A DNA stretch of 64,000 bases from Scilla litardierei (taxonomy: Eukaryota; Streptophyta; Magnoliopsida; Asparagales; Asparagaceae), in assembly GCA_030789695.1 (NCBI GenBank), contig CM061141.1:171692807-171756806 (forward strand). Reading direction: 5' to 3'. Made by a program: the position numbers and the translations under genes. This document shows, piece by piece, positions 45,101 to 56,739 of the stretch (position 1 is its first letter; every line of letters begins with the position of its first letter). Below the pieces are notes generated by a model that did not search any database, was not told the origin of the DNA, and was given only the letters and a program-made list of their open reading frames with translations.

Positions 45101-47067
45101 GATCTTCTGATTCCAACGGACATTTTTTCGGATTTTTCTGAGATCAATGCATTTTCTGGAAGTTATAGATCTTTTAATTAAATGATATGATTTTTTTGGA
45201 ATAATTGGTCGTCTCTTTTTTTCTTTGAAGATGGCGATCTCACGGTTCCAACGATCATTTTCTAGGATTTTTCTGATATCTGGACTATTTTCTAAATTTT
45301 CTGTAAGATATGAATCTTTATATTAAATGATAAGATTTTTAGCCTAAGTTTGTCTTCTCTTATTTTTAGTCAAAGATGACGATCTTCCAGTTCCAACGGA
45401 CATTTTTTGCATTTTTTTTCAGCTCGGGACTATTTTCAAAAGTTCATTGAAGACATGGATCTTTTATTAAATGATATGATTTTAAAGACTAAGTTTGTCT
45501 TCTCTTATTTTTCAGTTGAAGATGGCAATCTCCCAGTTCCAACAGACATTTTTGTAGATTTTTCTGACATCGTAGCTATCTACTAAATTTTCTGGAAGAT
45601 ATTTAATTTTTTATTAAATGATACAATTTTGGCCTAGTTTTTCTTCTCATATTTTTCTGTTGAAGAGGGCGATCTTCCGGTTCCAACGGACATTTTTGCG
45701 GATTTTCTGAGCTCTAGTCTATTTTCTATATTTTTGTTAGATATGAATTTTTATATTAAATGTTATGATTTTTATATCCTAATTTTGTCTTCTCTTATTT
45801 TTCTGTTGAAGATGGTGATCTCTTAATTCAAACGGATACTTTTGCGGATTTTACTTAGCGTTGTATTTTCTGGAAGATGTGTATCTTTTTATTAAATGAT
45901 ATGATTTTTGGCATAATTTTGTATTCTCTTTTTTAAGTTGAAGATGTCGACCTCCATATTCCTTCGGATATTTTTGTGGATTTTACTTAGCTTGGAGCTA
46001 TTTTCTGGATTTTTGGAAGTATGAATTTTTATTAAATAACATGATTTTTGTCATAATTTTGTTTTTTTCTTTTTTTAGTTGAAGATGGCGATCTCGTAGT
46101 TCCAACGGATAGTTTATGCGGATTTTTCTGAGCTCGGGTCTATTTTCTACATTTTCTGGAATATGGATCTTTTTATTAAATGATATCATTTTTATAACCT
46201 AATTTTGTCTTCTCTTATTTTAAGTTGAACATGGCGATCTCCCAATTCCAAAGGACATTTTTATGATTAATTTTACTTCGGGTTTATTTTCTAAATTTTC
46301 TGTAAGGTATGGATCTTATTATTATATGTTTTTTTGCCTAAGTTTGTCTTCTCGTATTTTTCAATTGAAGATGGCGATCTCCCGATTTCGACTGACATTT
46401 TTACCGATTTTTATGAGCTCAATGCAATTTTCTACATTTTATGGAAGATATGGATCCTTTTATTAAATGATATGATTTTTATACCATACATTTCTCTTCT
46501 CGTATTTTTTCTGTTGAAGATGGGGATCTATCGGTTCTAATGCACATTTTTGCGGATTTTTCCTAGCTTGGGGCTATTTTTTTACATTTTAGGGAAAACA
46601 TGGATCATTTTATTAAATGTTATGATTTTTGGCCGAATTTTCTCTTTTCTTTTTTCAGTTGAAGATGGCAATCTTTCAGTTCAAAAGGGCATTTGTGCGG
46701 ATTTTTTTAAGCACCGGGCTATTTTGTACATTTTCTGTAAAATCTTATTTTTAAGTTGCAGATGGCGATCTTTCGATTCTAATGGACATTTTTGCGGATT
46801 TTTCTGAGCTCGGTGCTATTTTTCTATATGTTCTCGAAGATATTGATCTTTTTAATAAATGATATGATTTTTTGCCTAATTTTGTCTTCTCTTATTTTTT
46901 CATTGAAGATGGCGATCTCTCGGTTGCAACAGACATTTTTACAGGATTTTTCTGAGCTCCATGATTTTTCTACATTTTTTGTAAGATAAGAATCTTTATA
47001 TTAAATCTTATGATTTTTATAGCCTAAATTTGTCTTCTTTTATTTTCCAGTTGAAGATGGCGATCAT
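42188..47067 (+). repeat. ~150-bp satellite, block 4 (about 32 monomers)
   Basis: Satellite resumes in the same orientation after the Tat-like LTR (AGAGTTGAAGATGGCGATCTC) and continues to TTGAAGATGGCGATCAT. One internal deletion is visible near 46740 (TTCTGTAAAATC joined to TTATTTTTAAGTTGC). The last five bases (ATCAT) precede the next LTR start. Confidence 0.95.
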
Positions 47068-47399
47068 TGTAATACCCCTAAGCATGAACTACCATTATGT
47101 GTGTATAACATGTATTGGATGCGTCTTTGGAGTGTAGACTGGAGTGTAGAAATATGTATGTGTATCTGTTTACATGCTTATACATTCGTGTATGCATGGA
47201 TGTTAATATGGTTGTGTAGTGTTTATACATTTACGCATATATAAGTGTGCGTGTGTGGGTCTGTTTAGTGTATTTGTGTATATATACATGTAAGTATGTG
47301 AGTGTATACTAACTAGGTAATGTGTAGGTAAGGGGAGTGGTGAGGCATGGATGTCTATGTATGTATGGAGAGCCATATACATATATATTATACATTTGA
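47068..47399 (+). repeat. LTR start, chromovirus-like, left part
   Basis: TGTAATACCCCTAAGC at the satellite edge is a common start of plant gypsy LTRs. It is followed by T/G/A-rich text with many TGTGTA and TATGTA words. It is interrupted near 47400 by the Helitron-like segment and seems to resume at 54378 with the same ATATAT/GTGTG style. Confidence 0.5.
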
Positions 47400-47970
47400 C
47401 AGTTTTTTTTGAATCCTATGGCTGACTAGGACAAGCTGACTAGGACAAACAGATTGATAGAAAGACGGCTCAGATTTAATCTTGAGTATTGAATGGTTGA
47501 GATGAGATTTTGTTGAAAATGGGGAAGGCTTCGTATTTTGGAGGGAAACCCAAGGTCCCATCAATATTTTTTGAAAAGTGCACCCATTGATCTCTTTCTC
47601 TGGACAGGGCGAAATGAATTGGGGGCCACAAAGTGTGAGGGGGCAGTGCTGCTGACCTCATTTAATGAACAAAAGCACATCAGGCTGTGGATCGCTGACG
47701 TGGTAGGCTGATATTGTGCGGAAAAACCACAGCCCAAAGAATCTCAGCCGCCCAAACCTCCCCATGTGTGCTTTTTTGTCACCAAAACACAAAGGGCCGA
47801 AACCTAGCATCTGTTTGATTCCGACGTATCATCTGTTCCGAAGGTCCCATCATCTTTTTTCTTAAAAGAAACCCATCAATGAAGAAAAAAACCAGCAACT
47901 GTTCGCTGTAGTATGTAGTCCCCAAAACCCAACATCTGTTCCTAAGTCAAGGCTCTCTCTCGATTCTCGG

Positions 47971-48185
47971 CGATCCGCCACTGCCTCAGTAGGAGATGGG
48001 TTTAGAACAGATGCGATCCGCCACTGCCTCGGTAGGAGATGGGTTTAGAACAGATGCGATCCGCCACTGCCTCGGTAGGAGATGGGTTTAGAACAGATGC
48101 AATCTGCCACTGCCTCCGTAGGAGATGGGCTTAGAACAAATGCGATCCGCCACTCCATCCGTAGGATGCGATCCGCCACTGCCTC
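47971..48185 (+). repeat. 43-bp minisatellite, about 4.5 copies
   Basis: CGATCCGCCACTGCCTCGG with TAGGAGATGGGTTTAGAACA repeats at 47971, 48014, 48057, 48100 and 48143, then a shortened unit. Confidence 0.9.
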
Positions 48186-48216
48186 AGCATGTAGTCCCCA
48201 AAAAACCAACTTCTTG

Positions 48217-48455
48217 AGGTTACAGGTAATTCTTTACTAACTCAAAGAATGACTATGATTTAATTCAGTTTTTTATTTTTTGTTTTATTTTTTGTGGGTT
48301 TTTTGGTGGGCAGTTTTTGGGATGCAACAAGCTGAAAGGTTACAGGTAATTCTTTACTAACTCAAAGAATGATTATGATTTAATTCGGTTTTTTATTTTA
48401 TTTTTTGTGGGGTTTTGGTGGGTAGTTTTTGGGATGCAGCAAGCTGAAGGACGAC
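48217..48455 (+). repeat. Two-copy tandem duplication (120 bp)
   Basis: AGGTTACAGGTAATTCTTTA at 48217 recurs at 48337 with the following CTCAAAGAATGA...GGATGCA-CAAGCTGAA. Each contains ACAG|GTAATT, a possible exon end and splice donor. Confidence 0.85.
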
Positions 48456-49057
48456 TCATCAAAGAAGAAATCGGAGAAGTTTTTAATTTTCATCCGCCAC
48501 TGCCTCATCAAGCAAGCTGAAGGACGGCTCATCAAGGAGATGGGTTTTTTGGGTTTCTTGGTGGGCAGTTATAGGATGTAGCAAGCTGAAAACAACCACC
48601 AAGTTCCACACCTGCACGTGAGGTGATATGAACGAGTCACCCCAAAACCCTATGTTTTGCTTTGTTGCAGAATTTACCAAAAGAGATGAAAATTAATTAA
48701 AATTGATATCAAAATCAGATAGAGGAAAGCAACCTATTTTTCCAAAGAAGACCATAATTCCTCTGATTGAGGGCCTACGCGAGATCACTCTCACCATTTG
48801 GAATAGCAACACCCTCACTTTCAACGATTTCATCAGCCCTGCAGGTGCTTTAGCTTTAGCATTTTTCTTTGCTTTGCTTGCTCGATTTATTTTTGAATTT
48901 TAATTAGGGTCAATTGACCAAGAATTGAATTAACGATTTTTCTTATTCTTATTTTCTTCTTGCAGGGTTCAGCTGCAGAAAGTTCTGTCTTAGGGCTACA
49001 ATGATTCTTTCTTCTATAGTCTAAATCTGGAAATAATCTGTGAAAAGGTTGTATGCA

Positions 49058-49361
49058 GACCCTATCAGAAGAGGTCACCAATCTTATGGAAGACAAAGAG
49101 AGGTTGGTCACCAAGTTGGCCGCTTTGAAAACTTCACCGAAAAGAGCAGGCAATGGGAATGCAGGTGGTCATGAGAGGGAACTGATGCTGGAGGCTGCTC
49201 TCAAGGAAAAGGAGCAGAGAGAAGCCAAGATCCAAAAGAAAGTCAAGGAATCCAAACAAAAGGAAGCCTTCCTTGAAAATGAGCTAGCCAACATGTGGGT
49301 CATTGTCGCAAAGTTAAAGAAGTCTCATGGAAGCGAAGCTGACAACTCGGACTCCAAGTGA
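49058..49361 (+). pseudogene. Kinesin-7 (KIN-7D/MKRP-type) coiled-coil fragment
   Basis: The open frame (from the possible acceptor TATGCAG|ACC at 49057) reads TLSEEVTNLMEDKERLVTKL, then ALKEKEQREAKIQKKVKESK and AFLENELANMWVIVAKLKKS, ending at TGA (49359-49361). This order and the ENELANMWV-VAKLKK signature match the stalk of plant KIN-7D/MKRP kinesins, which are microtubule motors. The motor domain and most of the stalk are absent. Other splice-like sites upstream (CTTGCAG at 48965) hint at one more captured exon. It is best explained as a gene fragment carried by the Helitron-like element. Confidence 0.7.
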
Positions 49362-52300
49362 TGAGAATGTATCCTCAACAGACCCTGGAGTATAAGGATT
49401 AAAAGATGATCGGCTGGTGTTGTAAATGGCCAGGGGCCACGATGGTACGTTATGTATGTAAATGGGGTTTGGGGGAAGATAGATGGAGATAGGAGGACTA
49501 TTTGGGGAAGATAGATGGAGATAGGAGGATGTCGCTGCTGTTTTGGTTGGTTCTATTCAAATCTCACGCTCCAAACCTTGGTTGGTTCTATTCAGCAGAT
49601 AGGAGGACGTCGCTGCTTATCGATTCTCCTCCATCGATCAAACTAGAAGATTTGGAGCATGAGGTAATTAATCAGTTATTATCTAGATAGCTCTGGATAA
49701 TACTTATGATATTTGGACAGCTCAGAGAAAAGTTTACTTTGAAGCTTTTATTACGGAATTTTGGTGGTGACCGCGGTAGATGCACCCTTTATTGGACATT
49801 TTTATAAGAGCAGGACACTCATGTTCGGAAAATTGGCGTCTGACAGCAATGGTGGCAATCAGAGGGGGGTTGGGTTGGTATCAGGTTGGGTCAAGTTTGC
49901 CCCTTCCCAGTTAAGGGCATACCCGTACTCTACTAGAATAAGTTGGGGACAAGTGCCCTTAAACAACACTATACTTGAAAAAAATCCGAGTTAGCCATAA
50001 CCAACATGCTTTACTCGACTGGTCGGATATGGGTCGGGCATAGTCGGGTTTTGCAGCAAAGCACCATTGGTTGATGTTTTGCAGCAAAACAAATGGTTAA
50101 AAAGGCAAAATTAGCAAGGTAAAGAGATCTTGAGGGAATTACTAAAAAGAAGAAAGAAGAAAGAAGATTTGAGATCCTGATTTGAGGATGGATACGAGGG
50201 AGGGGGAAATTGAGATGGATTTGAAGGAGATGAGAGATTTGGGGATGGCTTTGAGTGATATTAGAGATTTGGGGTTGAAATTTTTGGTAGGATTATAAGC
50301 ATTCAAAATTTAGATGTAATAGTACAAGTCTTGGAATAGTTTACCCACAAAAGCACTAGATATCCACTGACATTTTTCTGATTTTTAATTTTCTGTCATA
50401 ATTAAGGTGATGAAACAACAAATATAGCACTCTATGAAAGCAGCCAATCCATCTCTCACTAAATTCCTCAGCTTAAAGAACTTAATCATGGTATGTCAAC
50501 TATAATAAAGGATTCCCTCCTCAACATGTGTAATGTCAAGCACCACCCAAATATTAAGAAAATCTGTCATCTTTCATCATCCCTGCTTTAAGCCAACAAT
50601 ACCTTCCACTCATCATAAAGTTAGGGCATAATCATAACAATAATGTAATCCAACATAGAGGCTTTCATTTGAGCCTAGCAAATGATGCAAACATTTATCT
50701 TCACCAACATAATCAGATATGAGCAAAAAAGGAACATATCCACAATCAGCTCTTCAACATACTCCCTGAACTCTATAAAGATTTTCTTTTTATCTAATTC
50801 CATCTTGAATCGTTTGCTTTCGGCGACCATCCCCATCCTAACTAGGTTTGCGAATCAGTCTGAATCTCATTTGCTCGCTTCAAAAGTTCGAGGCTATTCA
50901 TATATAATGCGCATACCGTAACTTATGCCATAACTACAAAACAACATAAGGGTTATATGCCTGAAATGTTATCCAGCAAAACATTGCACAGCTGTATCCT
51001 ATATTCCCAAGTCCTCTTTATGAGAATATGACTTGATTAACAATCGATCCTGAATTTGAATAGCAAACATCTACCTGAAAATTGTTTTTCCTTTGTTTAT
51101 GCAGCTTTCTTCCCACATTAATAATTAGAATATCTAGATTTTTTCCCCTTTATATAACAAGATGGGGCCATCGAAATATTCTGAAACTTCACCTGGGAAT
51201 ATTTGAATTTGACAACTAATATTGTATTGTGCTGTTAGGTAGACCTAAATGAGTTTCAGTTTAGGTCAGTTCCATGTGTATTTATATTCATGCATTCATT
51301 TTATGGGATTAGGAGCCACACTAACAGCTGTTGCTGGCTATTTGTCTTTTTTATTGTTGTTGCCTGTCAGTTTGAGGACTTCTAAAGGGCATAATAATAA
51401 ATGGGGGATGGATGTCAAATAGGTTTCTTTCTTGCCTCTAGATTGCAGATATGGACTATCAATGGTTTAGATGAAGTTTTGAGAGAACTTTTAAGGGGGA
51501 AACATTTCAATTTCGGGGGAAACTGTGTTGGGAACCTAAAACTTTGAAAAACGCCTCAAAAACTGTGCATTGGCTGGGTCAAAAAGCATTCGATTGATTC
51601 TAATTATGTTTTTTCTCTCCAGCGTTTAAGCATCTTCCCAAAATGGAAGCAAACAAAATGGGGGAGAGCCGAGACAAGAGTAGCAACAAAGAGAGCGATA
51701 TCCACCTGTCTTCCTCCATGTTTTGTTTATTAGGCCTTAACCCCATCCATCTCTCCCAAAAAACCATAAGCTTCTCATTTTCTAGGGTTTTTTTCCAAAT
51801 GGCGAAACAGAGAGCTGTATTTGAGCGACCTCTTGGTTGAGCTGTATTTCCAAAAAAAACTGTGCATTAGCTGAGCTGTATTTGCTCAATCGCAAAGGTC
51901 GCAGTTTAGATTTCTCAATTTTTCTCCTTTCTCAATTGTTCATAGTTTTGGTTCACAGTTTTCTTTCTTTTCTCCTTGATTCACAGATAATTAGCAAAGG
52001 TGATCGAGTTCGAGCGGAGAGATATGAATAAATAAAAATCTCATCACTAAAAGTCTGTGGGTTTCATTTGGATATGAAGAAAAATTGAGGTGCGTTTGAT
52101 TCTATATCTAATCCCTTCAGATTGGAATCATGAGTGCCTTTGGGAAGCCATAGGTGACGTGCATGAGGGAGAATTTATGATTGGTGTTGTTGTATGTGGC
52201 ACAAGTACGATAATGTTGTGCATAGACCCTGTGGCCAGCGAAGTTCAAGTTACCCGGAAGCTAGAAGATCATTGAGCCGGAAGTGGGGAATTATGAAGTT

Positions 52301-52684
52301 TGGGAGAGGTTATTATGTCAGGTGGAACAACAGAATGGGATTGTACTGGTTGAAGCTAAAGCTTTTGGGTGGTGGTCATTTTGAAGAGATGAAATCTCTT
52401 TGGTAACTTAGAGACGGATCTGATATTTAACATGCTTATTGTGTTAAATTTGGATGTAAAAATCTTTGTGTTTTTGTGATTCCTATAATGCGTTGCATTA
52501 TACTTTGAAAATTCGAGTCATTTTTTGGTTGGTTTATCATACGAGGAACCCATTTTCTCTGATATATCCTTTAATTAGTTGCTAATACATCATCAGATTA
52601 TCAAATTTGGTGTTAGTTGTGTGGGTGTTTAATCCTTTGTACTTAATTGAGTTGGGTTTATGGGGACTCTGGCAACGATGCGTG
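49362..52684. other. Non-coding sequence within the Helitron-like segment
   Basis: About 3.3 kb with no supportable gene. Short open frames (e.g. 51643-51840, 52090-52275) lack recognisable motifs. The base composition and 5'-UTR-like CT-rich text around 51700-51960 look like gene-flanking DNA, possibly also captured; that is only an impression. Confidence 0.4.
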
Positions 52685-53130
52685 GGGCCTGTTCTTTTGG
52701 ATGGAATAGAGACTGGAATGGGAATGGGGACACTATTCATCTACTGTTCAGCCTATTCCTTGGCTTCATTCCATGTTTGTGTTCTTTTGGTCATTGGAAT
52801 AGAATTCTACGTGGATTCAAAAATTGGGAATCATGGGTGCTTTTGTATTCATTGGTTTTTGATGGGAATACAATGGAAAGTATGGAATAGGTGGGGCCCA
52901 CTCTCTCATCTCTCTCTCTCTCCCCTCCAACTCACTACCTTTCCACTTTCTCATTCCAACTCTCAAAACCCAAAAGAACACAAGAATAGAAAGTGGACCA
53001 CACTTTCTATTCCAAACCCCACTTTCCATACTCCATTCCATCCAAAGAATACAAAACTCCATTTTCTCTCTCCGCGGAATACAAATTTTCCCATATTCCC
53101 ATTTTCCTATTCCAGCAAAAGAACATGCCC
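52685..53130. mobile_element. MITE-like element (about 446 bp)
   Basis: The ends are inverted: GGGCCTGTTCTTTTGGATGG on the left, and the reverse complement of the right end reads GGGCATGTTCTTTTGCTGG. Internal GGAAAGTATGGAATAG and CTATTCCAAACCCC-CTTTCC also pair. This is typical of a hAT-like MITE. No clear target duplication was seen, so the superfamily is uncertain. Confidence 0.6.
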
Positions 53131-53910
53131 TTGGTTTCTGAAACAATGTTATGGTTTCTGAAACAATGGATGGAGTTTGATTTTTTTCCTGTCTCAATTA
53201 ATTGATGCAGCCATAAGGCTGTCAAATCCTTCTGGCCAATTGTCGTTGGGCCCACCTACGTTGGTTTGCATCCGCGTTAAGTCTGCATGCATTAACTTCT
53301 TGCAGGCATTCATTTAATATCTTTTTATCAAAAAACATTATGCACACACTCTCTTCCCTCTAACTATAAAAACTCAGAGAATGACTCTTTACACCGGCTG
53401 CTTCGGTGTTGCGAGGTGACTGGTTTCCAAATCTGCAAAGAAACGGAGAGAGAGAGAAAGTGAGATGTGATCATTGATTTCAATTTTTTTCCTTTTTAGG
53501 AAAACTGTCCCTTCCCTACACCGAAACTCCGGTGTAAATAGCAATTCTCAAAACTTAATGTCAGACGTTATTAATATGGCCAATGCTCTCTGCAGCTCAT
53601 TCGTGAGGTGCATGTACTGTGTTTTATCCAATAATGGGTGATTTTGTCACTTCATGGGGGCCAAGTCATCCTCTATCTTCCAAAAATAGCAAAGCTTTAC
53701 ACTGATTTCTAGATGCGCCTCATTTTTTAAGGTGCATTTAGCAATTTCCATTAATATTTGAATGCGAGGGGGCACGCCAAGAGGAATAAGCACACGAGGT
53801 GCTGGCAGGCATTAATTTATGCATAAAAACATTATGCACTCCTCTAGGGAATGAACACGAAGGGGCACATTCTGGGGAATAAGCACGGGAGGTGCTGCCA
53901 CCTCATCGAT

Positions 53911-54014
53911 CCGCGACAAAATAATGTAGCCAACTCATCAATCCGATGGCACGGTTTAATTATCCGCGACAATATAATGTAGCCAACTCATCAATCCGCT
54001 GGCACGGTTCAATT
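53911..54014 (+). repeat. Two-copy tandem repeat (~51 bp)
   Basis: ATCCGCGACAAAATAATGTA...CAATCCGATGGCACGGTTTAATT is followed at 53962 by an almost identical unit. Confidence 0.8.
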
Positions 54015-54350
54015 AAAGGAACAACAAATTTAGCGGTACGGGCGTCCGCGGCGCCAAATGCGTCTGCACCGATTTTTTACGTTAATTTGTTTGTGACTGC
54101 TAAATATTTTTATGCTAATTTTTTGTTCCATGCCAAAAATACCCGCCCCGAAGGCGTCCATCCGAATTTGTTGTTCTATGCTAATTTGTTGTTCCACGCC
54201 GAAGGCGCCCTCGTCGAATTTGTTGTTCCGCGTCAAAGGCGCCCATGCCACGAAATATTTTTACGCTAATTTGTTGTTCTTTTAAATTTTGGCAGTGGAA
54301 ATAATTTTTTGGTGAACAAAGATTTCGCGGGGGAAAATCGTAAATGAACT

Positions 54351-54377
54351 GTGCCCGCGGGCACGGGTTATGACTAG
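54351..54377 (+). other. Helitron-type 3' terminus (hairpin and CTAG)
   Basis: GTGCCCGCGGGCAC palindrome, GGGTTATGA spacer, CTAG, then T. Rolling-circle Helitrons end in CTRR about 10 nt after a short GC-rich hairpin and insert before T. Confidence 0.7.
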
Positions 54378-55593
54378 TAGATATATAAGATATAAACATA
54401 TATGTGTGGGAATGAGTGTGGTGAGAGTATGCATGGTGAGTGGGGGGTTAGTGTGAAAAAGGTTAAGGGTAGTGGCAAACCCTATTAATTAAGACATCAA
54501 GTTGAATGGTATTTAATAAGGATCTTTGTGCCATGGCCCACTTGTAATTAAGTGTAAGTGAGTGTGTAAGGAAGATGCCATGTGTAAGTAATTACAAACT
54601 TGTAAATAATATGCCATATCGAAGGGCATTCATTTACAGTGATTAAGCAATGGCATGAGATGAAATTACCATACCAAGTTTGAGGGTATTTAATTAAAGG
54701 TTTTGGGTAATGGCAAACTTGCAATTATATGGACCTTTAGAGAAATATCTCTTTGTAATTATCTCCCTCCTCCTTCTACATTCTTCTATTTCTTTCCATT
54801 TCTTTTCTTTTCATTTTCATTTTTCTCTTTTTCCTCCATGTGGCCGAATTCTTCATGCAACCCAAAAAAAGAGAAGAAAGAAAGAGAAAGAGAAAGGGAA
54901 AGATCAAAGGAAACCAAGAAAAGGAAAGAAGAGAAGGAAGAAGGAGAAGGGGAGGAAGCTAACATCACACTGGGATTAAGGTAGGAATCTCCACTTGTGT
55001 ATTTATTTTTAATTTGGGAATGTTGTGTTCATTATAGAACTAATTAATGAGAAAAATTGTAGTTAACCTAATGCAAGATGGCATTTTTATTAATCATAAT
55101 GACATATATGTCCTAAAGGTGATGTCTTTCATGGTATTATTGACTAAAATTAGCACCTTTCTTTAGAAATATTGCACATTTGGGTTAAAGGATGGATCTT
55201 TCATGGCCCTCCTACTTAAAGTTAGTAAATTTATTAAAGTTTGCATGCATTTATGAAAGTTAGCAAGTATGTTTAAGCAAAATGTCATGGTTTAAGTTGT
55301 ATGATCTTCATTATATTGTTGGCGGTTCAAGTTAACTTGTTGCATATTCACCATTAAAGTGTACACATAGTTTTGGTGGTAATGTGGAAGAGATCCCTAA
55401 TTAAATTCCCTTTAAAGTGTGCTTGTCTTCATTATATTGTTGGCGGTTCAAGTTAACTTGTTGCATATTCACCATTAAAGTATACGCATAGTTTTGGTGG
55501 TAATGTGCAAGAGATCCCTAACTAAACTCCCTTTAAAGTGTGCTTTTTGGTGGAAATGGTGTTGGGGAGGTTGTAGTGAAGTGGCTACATTGG
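54378..55593. repeat. Probable LTR remainder, non-coding
   Basis: No gene. The T/G-rich style resumes from before 47400. It contains a long purine run (54866-54957) and GGTAGGAATCTCC near 54981, of the type seen in Tekay-like LTRs (compare GGTAGGAACCCCTCC at 25221). It is cut by the Athila-like LTR at 55594; the flank is ATTGG. Confidence 0.45.
55306..55547 (+). repeat. Two-copy tandem duplication (121 bp)
   Basis: CTTCATTATATTGTTGGCGG through CCCTTTAAAGTGTG is repeated with about five substitutions (55306 and 55427). Confidence 0.9.
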
Positions 55594-55888
55594 TGATCAC
55601 TCCATATTTTACACCTTTTTTCTGCATGTTTGCATGCCATTTTGATCGCTCGTATCGCGTTTTTCACGATTATTCGACAATATTGCGATGCTTTTCACGA
55701 TTTCATGTTTTTGTCGAATTTCAGGAGATTTGGAGCGATTTGGAGTGATTCTGAGATGCACCCACTCCGAAGTGTCACCCGTGACTCTTTCGAGGGGAAT
55801 TTTGCGATTGGAGAGGAGTGGAAGAACAAAGAACGTCGTAGGAGCGACGAGGAAGCAAAAATACAAAGATTGGGCATTTTCAGCATGC

Positions 55889-56265
55889 CACTCGGCCGAG
55901 TGAAGGAGTCACTCGGCCGACCATCGACAGCCCACTCGGCCGACCAGATCGGACACGCAGCAGATTGAGTATCAGCGTGCACTCGGCCGACCATCGCCAG
56001 CCCACTCGGTCGAACCACGGAGACACCACTCGCCCGAGTGGCATCAAGACGACGACAACCAAAAATTCCCAACTTACTGTAATCCGTCAGTGCAGTCCCG
56101 AGTTCCGACTCGGCCGAGTGAAGAAGTCCCTTCGGCCAAAGCAAAGAAAGTCACTCGGCCGAGTGACTCCCGAGGAGTCGACCCCCAAAAGTCCAGACTT
56201 ACTGGAATCCGTCAGGGTTTGTCACTCGGCCGAATGACATTTGTCACTCGGCCGAGTGAGCCGCG
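55889..56265. promoter_or_regulatory. Array of ACTCGGCCGAGTG palindromes in LTR U3
   Basis: About nine full or partial copies of CACTCGGCCGAGTG (e.g. 55889, 55910, 55934, 55980, 56107, 56151, 56223, 56244). The core CTCGGCCGAG is a perfect 10-bp palindrome. The array ends roughly 75 bp upstream of the TATA-like box. It probably binds a dimeric host factor; this is inference from symmetry and position. Confidence 0.8.
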
Positions 56266-56341
56266 CTGCCTGTAGCTTAAAGTGCGATTTTCAAGCTGCG
56301 CAGGGGCAATTTTGTCACAGTTTTGGGCGATTTTGGGGGGG

Positions 56342-56348
56342 TATTTAA
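56342..56348 (+). promoter_or_regulatory. TATA-like box of LTR (element 2)
   Basis: GGGGGTATTTAACCCC after the palindrome array. A TATATAA form is not present, so this is the best candidate by position. Confidence 0.5.
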
Positions 56349-56739
56349 CCCCAGTTTTTAACCTAGTTTAGGGAGCTTTTCCTCATACTTTTGGCAGCCT
56401 TTTTAGAATACTTTTTAGGAGATTAGATTTGGCTCTTTGGAGAGAGATAAAAGTGCTATTTTGTTGGATGCTATTGAAACTTCATTGGTTTGTCTCTCTT
56501 TCAATCAAAAACCTCATTTTTATTGATATATTGTCTATTGCAATGAATTCTATTGTTTTTATTACAGAATTTCTAATGATTTGCATTATGAATTGTGAGT
56601 AGTTTTATCGTCTTAGGGCATAGGGATGAACCCTACGAACCCTATTTCTAATTTGTGATGAATTGGTGAAACTCTTGCTAGAATTGATTAGGGTTAGTTT
56701 GGGATTTATTTAATACGAATAGCTAGGGATTCATACCGA

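Larger units (their letters stand above)
47400..54377 (+). mobile_element. Helitron-like element with captured gene fragment
   Basis: The right end has Helitron 3' features: a perfect palindrome GTGCCCGCGGGCAC (54351-54364), nine bases, then CTAG (54374-54377) followed by T. Just inside are repeats of CTAATTTGTTGTTCC (54000-54290). The left end is uncertain; an A|TCCTATGGCTG site near 47414 would fit the A|TC rule. No Rep/helicase gene is present, so it would be non-autonomous. It carries a kinesin-7 fragment, minisatellites and a MITE. It could instead be several nested insertions. Confidence 0.55.

Noticed and set aside
47971..48185. CRISPR-like array
   Set aside because: The 43-bp units are contiguous with no unique spacers; this is a minisatellite in plant DNA.
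52090..52406. Possible gene around the 61- and 70-codon frames
   Set aside because: No motif, no support for splice sites, and the two frames overlap in different phases.
54703..54984. Lys/Glu-rich open frame of 93 codons
   Set aside because: Driven by a simple GAAAGA-type purine run next to a CT-rich run; low complexity, no homology recognised.
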